The notes under the pieces are model-generated. The model searched no databases and had not been told where the DNA came from. It saw nothing but the letters and a program-made list of their open reading frames with translations. A program made the translations under genes and the position numbers. Below are positions 6,522-12,589 of a stretch of 12,589 nucleotides of DNA, one piece after another (the stretch's first letter is position 1; every line of letters begins with the position of its first letter). The DNA lies in NCBI GenBank assembly GCA_934692665.1, contig CAKUUG010000045.1, forward strand, positions 1 through 12,589. Direction: 5' to 3'. This stretch comes from an uncultured Candidatus Melainabacteria bacterium. Lineage in GTDB: Bacteria > Cyanobacteriota > Vampirovibrionia > Gastranaerophilales > Gastranaerophilaceae.

Positions 6522-7301
6522 ATGGATGAAATTCTAAAACAATTTGCAATTTTATTTCCTGAAATAAATACTGCTCTAGGCAGCGGTATTATGGTGTTTT
6601 TGAGAATTGCAGGTTTGTATCGTTTTGCACCTTTGTTCCAAAGAAGCGAAATACCTACAATGGTTCGTATGTCTTTTGCAATAATCACAACAGTAATTAT
6701 TGTCGGCATTATTCATCCTGCACCTATTCCAAAAGACTGCCCTATCGGATTGTGTATGTTTTTGAATTTTATGTTTGGGGCTTTAATCGGCTATGTTTCA
6801 AACTGTATTTTAGCTGCCGTGCTTGCTGCAGGCGATATGATAAATACACAAATGGGTCTATCTTCTGCAATGGTAATGGACCCATCTACAAGAAGCCAAG
6901 TAAGTGTTATGGCGAGTTATTTTTCTACTTTGGCATTGTTGATTTTTGTATATTCGGGTGGAGTTTATTGGCTAATCAATGCTTTAATCAAGAGTTTTCA
7001 AATATATCCCATGTATGTTGTCAATTTTCATTTTGAAAAAATAATAAACGTTCAATATTTGAGTGAAATAACCGGAGAAATATTATTTACGGGTTTGCAT
7101 TTGGCAGGCCCTGTATTGCTTGCTACTTTGGGGCAAGATATTATTCTTGGAATAATATCTAAAACTGCCCCACAAGTAAACGTTTTTTCTTTGAGCTTTT
7201 TATTCAAACCCGTAATGGGTGCTTTTATTTTGATTGTGATTTTGCCTATGCTAATAAATGTAATAACAGATTATTTAGTTAGGCATGCGGCGATATTTTG
7301 A
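6522..7301 (+). CDS. fliR: FliR / SctT family export gate protein
   Basis: This is a 259-residue multi-pass membrane protein, a normal length for the family. FliR/SctT caps the FliP ring and, with FliQ, completes the helical export gate. Recognisable segments are FLRIAGLYRFAPLF (26-39), IP with VRM (44-50), GDMINTQMGLSSAMVMDPST (104-123), LHLAGPVLLATL (192-203) and the hallmark LGIISKTAPQVNVFSLSF (209-226). About six hydrophobic helices are visible. The start ATG lies one base after the fliQ stop, with AGGAAG as ribosome binding site inside the end of fliQ. The usual downstream partner flhB is not here; the operon ends against clpB on the other strand. Confidence 0.9.
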   Translation: MDEILKQFAILFPEINTALGSGIMVFLRIAGLYRFAPLFQRSEIPTMVRMSFAIITTVIIVGIIHPAPIPKDCPIGLCMFLNFMFGALIGYVSNCILAAVLAAGDMINTQMGLSSAMVMDPSTRSQVSVMASYFSTLALLIFVYSGGVYWLINALIKSFQIYPMYVVNFHFEKIINVQYLSEITGEILFTGLHLAGPVLLATLGQDIILGIISKTAPQVNVFSLSFLFKPVMGAFILIVILPMLINVITDYLVRHAAIF

Positions 7302-9878
7302 TTATTTTGTGAAAGTAAAGTTTTCATCTTTAAAATCAATGTGTATCGTGTCGCCATCATTAAATTCACCTTTCAAAAGAGCTTTTGACAATGGGTTTTC
7401 GATTAATTGTCTTATTGTTCTTTTTAGCGGTCTTGCACCATAAATAGGATTGTAGCCTTTTATTGCCAACTGTTCTTTAGCATCAGGTGTGATTTCGATT
7501 TTCATTTTTCTTTCTTCTAAAAGTTTTTTCAAATATTCCATTTGAATATCAACAATAGAAGATAGATTTTCTAGAGTCAAAACATTAAAGAACACTGTTT
7601 CATCGATACGATTTAGAAATTCGGGTTTGAAATATTGTTTCAACTGTTCCATAATTTCTGCTTTTTGTTGTTCTTTGTTTTTTTCGCCCATCATACCTTT
7701 TAGGGTATTATCCAGAATAGTTGTTGATGCAATATTAGAAGTCAAAATTATGATTGTATTTTTGAAATCTACAGTTCTGCCTTTTGAATCAGTCAATCTG
7801 CCATCATCAAAAATTTGTAGCATTATATTAAATACATCAGAATGTGCTTTTTCTATTTCATCAAAAAGAATAACAGAATAAGGTTTTCTTCTAACAGCTT
7901 CTGTCAATTGACCACCTTCATCGTATCCGACATATCCTGGAGGAGCTCCGATTAAACGTGCAACAGAGTGTTTTTCCATATATTCAGACATATCGATACG
8001 AATCAAACTGTCTTCATCAAGAAACATAAATTTAGCCAAAGCCTTTGCAAGTTCGGTTTTACCAACACCTGTTGGTCCTAAGAACAAAAACGTACCCAAT
8101 GGACGTTTTGGGTCAGACAATCCGCTTCTTGCACGTCTGATTGCATCAGACACTACGTTTACTGCTTCGTCTTGTCCTATTACTTGTTTGTGCAAAACTT
8201 CTTCCATTTTTAGAAGTTTTTCAGATTCTTCTTCAACCAATTTTGCAACCGGAACACCAGTCCATTTTGAAATTATTTGGGCTATATCTTCTTCGTCTAT
8301 TTCTTCTTTTAACATTGTATTTTTGTGTTCCAAATTTTTACAATCTTTCAATTGTTGTTCAAGTTCAGGCAATTTTCCGTATTGAAGTTTTGCAGCAAGT
8401 TCCAGATTGTAGTCTCTTTGGGCTTGTTCGATCTGATGTTTTACTTTTTCTATTTCTGATTTTATTTCGACCTCACCTTTTATTGATGATTTTTCTTTTT
8501 CCCATTGAGCTTTTAAAACTTCAGCTTTCGCATTTACTTCGTCTAAAAGTTTTTGAACTTTTGCGATTTTTTCTTCGTCGTTGTCGTCTTTTAGAGATTG
8601 AAGTTCTATTTTTAACTGCAATTTTTGACGTTCAAGTTTATCCAATTCTTCGGGCATAGAATCTATTTCTATTCTTACTGCACTGGATGCTTCATCTACA
8701 AGGTCAATTGCTTTATCCGGCAAAAATCTGTCTGTAATGTATCTTGCGGACAATTTTGCTGCTGCAACAAGAGCAGAATCTTTTATTCTTATTCCGTGGT
8801 GAACTTCGTATTTGTCTTTCAAACCTCTCAAAATAGAAATCGTATCTTCGACTGTTGGTTCATCAACCAAAATCGGTTGAAAACGACGTTCTAGGGCAGG
8901 GTCTTTTTCGATATATTTTCTATATTCGTTTATTGTCGTAGCACCCAATGTTCTTATTGCACCACGAGCAAGCATTGGTTTTAATAGGTTGCCTGCATCA
9001 GCTGTACCTTCAGCACCGCCTGCACCGACGACTGTGTGAATTTCATCAATAAACATTATGATTTTGCCGTCTGATTTTTCGACTTCTTTTAAGACCTTTT
9101 TCAATCTTTCTTCAAATTCACCTCTGAATTTTGCTCCTGCAACCAAAGCACCCATATCCAAAGAAATCAAAGTCGTGTCTTTTAGGCTTTCCGGTACATC
9201 TCCTCTTATTATTCTTTGTGCCAAACCTTCAACAATAGCGGTTTTTCCGACACCTGCCTCCCCTATTAAACAAGGATTGTTTTTTGTTCTTCTGTTTAAT
9301 ACTTGTACTATTCTTCTTATTTCTTCATCTCTGCCGATTACAGGGTCTAGTTTGCCTAGAGTTGCTTGTTTTGTTAAATCTATTGAATATTTTTCTAATA
9401 TTTTGAAATCTTCGTCAGCGTTTTTTGAGTCCACTTTTTTTCCTCCTCTGATGTTTTTCATAGCATTTAGGATTTTGTTTTCTGTTAATTCAAATTTTGT
9501 TGTGATTCTTTTTATGTCGTTATCTTCGATATTCAACATAGAAAGCAAAATATGTTCCGGAGATACAAATTTGTCTTTTAGAGTTTGTGCTTTTTCGTTT
9601 GCTTTTTCAAACAAAGTCATACAGTTTTTTGAAAAATAGATTTTATCTGTCATTGTGTCTGTTTTTGGCAAATTGTCTACAATGTTTTTCAAATCTTTGA
9701 CAAACAAATTGTTATTTAATTTTAGTTCATTAAACAACAAATCTATACTTTCTATCGAAGATGAACACATAGAAAAAAGAATATGAATGGGTTCTATCAA
9801 TGTGTTGTGATTTTCTATCGCCAAATTTTGCGATTGGAAAATAAGTTCTTTTGTTGAATCTGTAAAGTTGTCAAACAT
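7302..9878 (-). CDS. clpB: ATP-dependent protein disaggregase ClpB
   Basis: This 858-residue Hsp100 chaperone has the full ClpB layout. A Clp N-domain (about 1-145) is followed by NBD1 with Walker A GEAGVGKT (206-213), Walker B MFIDEIH (275-281) and Arg pair 331-332. A long coiled-coil middle domain (about 405-530) comes next, then NBD2 with Walker A GPTGVGKT (601-608), Walker B LFDEIEK (671-677) and the sensor-2 motif YGARPLKR (813-820). Pore-loop tyrosines are in the GYVGYDEGG segment (648-656). ClpB threads aggregated proteins through its hexameric pore together with DnaK. The coiled-coil middle domain separates it from ClpA, and nothing suggests the type VI protein ClpV. The length is normal. 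The ATG is preceded by AAGGTAGC. I saw no CIRCE element upstream. Confidence 0.95.
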   Translation of the reverse strand: MFDNFTDSTKELIFQSQNLAIENHNTLIEPIHILFSMCSSSIESIDLLFNELKLNNNLFVKDLKNIVDNLPKTDTMTDKIYFSKNCMTLFEKANEKAQTLKDKFVSPEHILLSMLNIEDNDIKRITTKFELTENKILNAMKNIRGGKKVDSKNADEDFKILEKYSIDLTKQATLGKLDPVIGRDEEIRRIVQVLNRRTKNNPCLIGEAGVGKTAIVEGLAQRIIRGDVPESLKDTTLISLDMGALVAGAKFRGEFEERLKKVLKEVEKSDGKIIMFIDEIHTVVGAGGAEGTADAGNLLKPMLARGAIRTLGATTINEYRKYIEKDPALERRFQPILVDEPTVEDTISILRGLKDKYEVHHGIRIKDSALVAAAKLSARYITDRFLPDKAIDLVDEASSAVRIEIDSMPEELDKLERQKLQLKIELQSLKDDNDEEKIAKVQKLLDEVNAKAEVLKAQWEKEKSSIKGEVEIKSEIEKVKHQIEQAQRDYNLELAAKLQYGKLPELEQQLKDCKNLEHKNTMLKEEIDEEDIAQIISKWTGVPVAKLVEEESEKLLKMEEVLHKQVIGQDEAVNVVSDAIRRARSGLSDPKRPLGTFLFLGPTGVGKTELAKALAKFMFLDEDSLIRIDMSEYMEKHSVARLIGAPPGYVGYDEGGQLTEAVRRKPYSVILFDEIEKAHSDVFNIMLQIFDDGRLTDSKGRTVDFKNTIIILTSNIASTTILDNTLKGMMGEKNKEQQKAEIMEQLKQYFKPEFLNRIDETVFFNVLTLENLSSIVDIQMEYLKKLLEERKMKIEITPDAKEQLAIKGYNPIYGARPLKRTIRQLIENPLSKALLKGEFNDGDTIHIDFKDENFTFTK

Positions 9879-9912
9879 TATTGCTACCTTTTTTAAATCC
9901 TTACATTATCAT

Positions 9913-9940
9913 GTTATAAGGAAAATTTACAAAACTTCAA
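9913..9940 (-). promoter_or_regulatory. Sigma70-type promoter for clpB
   Basis: On the minus strand, TTGAAG (9940-9935) and TATAAC (9918-9913) are 16 bases apart and end about 35 bases before the clpB ATG. Each hexamer differs from consensus at one or two positions. No CIRCE inverted repeat and no convincing heat-shock sigma pattern accompanies it. Confidence 0.5.
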
Positions 9941-10030
9941 AAAATTAATCTTATTTTAATTATTTAGACAATTTTTTATTCCAAAATTACTTTATATATC
10001 CATAGCACGAAAAGAGGAGATATATAAATT

Positions 10031-10417
10031 ATGAATTCATCAGATGTAACAGGTAATAATGGAATACATAAAACAACTTTTACTCGTTCAAACAGTGTCA
10101 ATATAAGTACCAAAAAAGACGAAAAAACAGGCTCTGTGTTTCTCTATAGAGATGATTCGCAAAAACATACAAGAGAAACTTATGTTGATTTTGAAGGAGA
10201 TGGAAAATTTGATTCTGCTACTTATTTTCAAGATGATGAAAGTGGAAAATGCCAACAAACCCGTTTCGACTTTGATTTTGATGGAAACATAGATGAAACA
10301 TTAAAATTCATATATGACGAAGGTGGGAACTTGAATGCACGATATACATACAATGGTGACGGAGCCGAAGGTGAGCCTGTCGAAAAAATGTATTATGCAA
10401 AAACAAAAGCAGAATAG
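10031..10417 (+). CDS. Small acidic protein with DxDxDG calcium-loop-like repeats, function unknown
   Basis: This 128-residue protein is not one I recognise as a named family. It has no signal peptide and no membrane helix. Residues 50-115 contain three imperfect units of about 25 residues: VDFEGDGKFDSATYF, FDFDFDGNIDETLKF and YTYNGDGAEGEPVEKMYY, each with an acidic or Asn/Gly turn followed by an aromatic beta-like strand. The first two match the calcium-binding loop pattern D-x-[DE]-x-D-G-x-x-D, but they lack the Glu normally found at loop position 12 of an EF-hand. They may therefore be nearer to short beta-repeat calcium loops. GAGGAG lies 11 bases before the ATG, a long spacing. The gene stands alone, divergent from clpB, and ends at a strong terminator. 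It is likely real; its role is unknown. Confidence 0.75.
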   Translation: MNSSDVTGNNGIHKTTFTRSNSVNISTKKDEKTGSVFLYRDDSQKHTRETYVDFEGDGKFDSATYFQDDESGKCQQTRFDFDFDGNIDETLKFIYDEGGNLNARYTYNGDGAEGEPVEKMYYAKTKAE

Positions 10418-10442
10418 AAAGCTCCAAAATGGAGCTTTTTTT
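10418..10442 (+). terminator. Rho-independent terminator after the DxDxDG-repeat gene
   Basis: An 8-bp stem AAAGCTCC / GGAGCTTT with loop AAAAT is followed directly by more T, making a T7 tract. It begins right at the stop codon of the upstream gene and reaches the stop codon of the converging ATPase gene, so it may also serve that gene in the other direction. Confidence 0.88.
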
Positions 10443-11619
10443 AATTATTTACATTGTTAATCAAATTATTAATCAACTGTTTTGCAACTCTAGGCGAAGT
10501 CGAGCCTTTTTTGAGGGCGTATTTTTGGGCTTCTTTTATTATTGTTTCGTCATCTAATTCAACATGCATATCATGAGCAATTGAAAGAACGATTTCTTTA
10601 TATTCTTCGTTGTTTGGTTTTTGGAACAACAAGTTTATTCCGAATCTTTCTGATAGAGAACTTATTTCATTAATTGTGTCTTTGAGATGAATTTCGTCAC
10701 CTTTTCTAGAGGCAAAGTTTTCTTTTATCAAATGTCTTCTGTTTGATGTTGCATAAATTACTGCATTATTCGGGCATTGAATTAAAGAGCCTTCTAAAAT
10801 CGCTTTTATTGTAGATAGAGAATCATCGTCATCCGAAAAAGAAATATCGTCTGCAAAAATTACAAATTTATATGGCAAATTCATCAATTTTAGGTATAGT
10901 TTGTCCAAATTTATTAAATTGTCTTTAAAAATTTGGATGATTTTTATTTCTTTAAATTCATTCAACAAAGCTCTGATACTCGTCGATTTTCCACATCCGG
11001 CATCACCATACAACAATATATTGTTAACTTTTTTGCCTTTTATTAAAGAAGAAGTGTTGTTGTATAAAACTTCTTTTTGCTTTTTATAACCTTTTAATGA
11101 ATTGAAATCCATTTTTTCTTCGATTTTAACCGGTTCTATTTCCAGATTTTTGTTGAAAATGAATGTTCTGTTGTTTTCAAAAATTTCTTCTGTTTTTGGG
11201 TTTTCAAATTCATTAATCGAAAAATTAACTATACCGGTTTTGAAAAATGGCATATTATCAATCAAAAACCCGTATTCTGTAAACATTGTTTTTAGGATTT
11301 GTTTCAAATTTAGGACATTTATTTGTGCTAACGATGACAAAACCAAAAACTCTTTTTCAATTTCTATTTTGTTTTTGGGATTTATTTTTTCTCTTAAAGC
11401 CAAATTCTTTAAATAAATCGAAAAATTCTCTATTTGTTTTTCTTTCATGAAAAACAAAAACTCTGAATAACTATCAAAAATAGCTTCTAGGGTAGAATTT
11501 TCTACAATTTGTTTTAAAAATGAAAGGAAACTTTTTATTATTTTGTCATTTTTGATATTTTTAAAATAAATCAAAAAATACGTTGAAAGATAAAGTTGTT
11601 CAAGCTGTTTTTTGTTCAT
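10441..11619 (-). CDS. DUF815-family AAA+ ATPase
   Basis: This is a 392-residue cytoplasmic protein. The first 165 residues are helical and hydrophilic and match nothing I know. The ATPase domain starts near 170 (MDFNSLKGYKKQKEVL). It has Walker A YGDAGCGKS (204-212), a Walker-B-like FVIFADDISF (252-261) and the characteristic CPNNAVIYATSNRRHLIKE (282-300). The last motif with the preceding ADD is the signature of the DUF815 (predicted AAA+ ATPase) family. The C-terminal part (about 335-390) is a small helical lid including SPRVAKQ. The family's role is not established. The ATG lies one base after the stop of the debranching enzyme gene, so the two are probably co-transcribed and translationally coupled. 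I saw no separate promoter. Confidence 0.85.
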   Translation of the reverse strand: MNKKQLEQLYLSTYFLIYFKNIKNDKIIKSFLSFLKQIVENSTLEAIFDSYSEFLFFMKEKQIENFSIYLKNLALREKINPKNKIEIEKEFLVLSSLAQINVLNLKQILKTMFTEYGFLIDNMPFFKTGIVNFSINEFENPKTEEIFENNRTFIFNKNLEIEPVKIEEKMDFNSLKGYKKQKEVLYNNTSSLIKGKKVNNILLYGDAGCGKSTSIRALLNEFKEIKIIQIFKDNLINLDKLYLKLMNLPYKFVIFADDISFSDDDDSLSTIKAILEGSLIQCPNNAVIYATSNRRHLIKENFASRKGDEIHLKDTINEISSLSERFGINLLFQKPNNEEYKEIVLSIAHDMHVELDDETIIKEAQKYALKKGSTSPRVAKQLINNLINNVNN

Positions 11620-11620
11620 A

Positions 11621-12589
11621 TTATTTCTCTATAAAAATCACTAATGATTCAGGATTTAGGATATATTTGTCTTCTATGTAATTTTTTGCATTTAAATCAA
11701 TATTATCGAATATTGTTGTATCGAGGCAACTGTACCAAGATTTGTTTTCTAGGTTTTTTGGCAGAGTCATAAGCATTTTTTCTTCACTTTTGCTTGTTGC
11801 TAAATAAATTCTATTTTGAGAAGAATTTATTAAAACCCCAAAAAACAAATCAAATCCGTTGTTCCAATATCCGCTATTGTCAAAATCGGCAATTTCTCCA
11901 TTATCATAATGATATGTTAATGATTGGACAAATTCTTCGCTTCTGAATATAGAATTTTCGTTGCGGAATTTGATTAGGTTTCTTATATATTCCATTATTC
12001 TGTTTTCAAAAGTGTTGGATTTTATGGCTTTTGTCCAATTTAAATAATTCGTCGTGTCATCTTTGTTGTAGCTGTTATTGTTGCCGTTTTTACTGTGCAT
12101 GATGATATCGCCGATTTGTATCATCGGCATTCCATACGACATAAACAAAAATGCCAATTGTTTTCGAATGGCGTTTTCTTGGCGTTTTTGGTTGCTCCAA
12201 TAATCTCCGCAAATTTCCCAATCTGAGCCTCCTTGGGTTGATTGGCTTTTTCTTGTAAAATTGTTCAAATCAAAAAGGGTAAAACCATCATGAGAAGCAA
12301 TATAGTTGATTGATTTGTTTGCACCTTTGAATTTCGATGGAGTACCTTCTATGATTTCTCTCATTTGGCGAGGAGTTGTCTCTGTGGGCTTTAGAGTGAT
12401 TTTTCTTATTGTATCTCTTGAAATATCGTTCCATTCTGCCCAATAAGACGGAAAATTGCCCAATTGATAACACTCTCTGCCGCCACAAGTCCAAGGTTCG
12501 GCAATCAAGATTATGCCTTCTTGAGCTTGGTTGAAATCGTCTACAACGTTTATTCCTTTGGCTTTTAGGCGGTCTTTTAGAGTGTGAGC
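11621..12589 (-). CDS. glgX: Glycogen debranching enzyme GlgX / isoamylase type, C-terminal part, cut at the right edge
   Basis: The frame is open to the window edge, leaving 322 C-terminal residues of a GH13 enzyme that hydrolyses alpha-1,6 branches of glycogen. Visible family motifs include the LIAEPWTCGGRE segment with the catalytic acid/base Glu, WAEWNDISRDTIRK, NYIASHDGFTLFDL with the transition-state Asp, SYGMPMIQIGD and GNNNSYNKDD with LNW. The nucleophile Asp would lie upstream, outside the window. A C-terminal beta domain ends in SLVIFIEK. In this enzyme group the segment after PM is usually GDE; here it is GDI, a small deviation in a conserved place. An internal TTG at 12506-12508 is not the real start, since the homology continues upstream of it. 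It is followed after one base by the DUF815 gene. Confidence 0.88.
   Translation of the reverse strand, partial: AHTLKDRLKAKGINVVDDFNQAQEGIILIAEPWTCGGRECYQLGNFPSYWAEWNDISRDTIRKITLKPTETTPRQMREIIEGTPSKFKGANKSINYIASHDGFTLFDLNNFTRKSQSTQGGSDWEICGDYWSNQKRQENAIRKQLAFLFMSYGMPMIQIGDIIMHSKNGNNNSYNKDDTTNYLNWTKAIKSNTFENRIMEYIRNLIKFRNENSIFRSEEFVQSLTYHYDNGEIADFDNSGYWNNGFDLFFGVLINSSQNRIYLATSKSEEKMLMTLPKNLENKSWYSCLDTTIFDNIDLNAKNYIEDKYILNPESLVIFIEK

Noticed and set aside
8141..8659. 172-codon plus-strand open frame, very Leu-rich
   Set aside because: It is antisense to the clpB coiled-coil region. Glu/Lys-rich coding sequence read backwards gives Leu/Phe-rich shadows.
7302..9878. ClpV of a type VI secretion system
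   Set aside because: The protein has typical ClpB domains and motifs throughout, and no type VI gene is present in the window.
9965..10000. Promoter for the DxDxDG-repeat gene (TAGACA at 9965-9970 with TTTATA or TATATA near 9991-9998)
   Set aside because: The spacing is 20 bases or more, too long for a confident sigma70 call.

Overview
The window is AT-rich, with long A/T homopolymers in and between genes, and holds densely packed bacterial genes on both strands. Taxonomy cannot be settled without a search. The mix of genes suggests the non-photosynthetic cyanobacterial relatives (Melainabacteria / Vampirovibrionia, gut Gastranaerophilales type): a secreted family-10-like glycosyl hydrolase, a GlgX-type debranching enzyme, ClpB, a DUF815 ATPase and a flagellar-type export gate. 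This is an inference from gene content and style, not a proven assignment.

Layout. (1) Bases 1-1046, minus strand: an AAA+ ATPase gene that runs off the left edge and is split by a frameshift at a run of seven A. (2) 1293-3287, minus: an exported glycosyl-hydrolase-like protein with a TTG start. (3) 3288-3472: a divergent intergenic region with a good sigma70-type promoter facing right. (4) 3473-7301, plus: a tight five-gene operon for a type III export apparatus. Its order is a double-SpoA FliM/FliN- or SctQ-like protein, then FliO-, FliP-, FliQ- and FliR-like proteins, and the last four genes overlap or nearly touch. (5) 7302-9878, minus: the disaggregase ClpB, converging on fliR with no base between the stop codons. 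(6) 10031-10417, plus: a small protein with DxDxDG repeats, ending in a clear terminator. (7) 10441-12589, minus: a DUF815 AAA+ ATPase directly downstream of a glycogen debranching enzyme gene that runs off the right edge.

The export operon is the most interesting part. Its gene order and FliO-like member point to a flagellar system. However, the first gene resembles SctQ of injectisomes: a FliM-middle-like region is followed by two SpoA domains in one chain. An in-frame ATG preceded by GAGGT sits just before the second SpoA domain. It would yield a separate FliN-like C-terminal product, as described for several SctQ proteins. This protein also carries a Pro/Ala/Gln/Lys tail, and the FliQ homologue has a hydrophilic C-terminal extension of about 75 residues. 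No flhA, flhB, ATPase or filament gene lies in the window, so a complete flagellum cannot be claimed.

The flanking genes look like housekeeping functions: polysaccharide handling (glycosyl hydrolase, debranching enzyme), protein disaggregation and AAA+ ATPases. Nothing ties them functionally to the export operon. No tRNA, rRNA, CRISPR array, insertion sequence or phage gene was seen, and there is no gene-free stretch over 300 bases.
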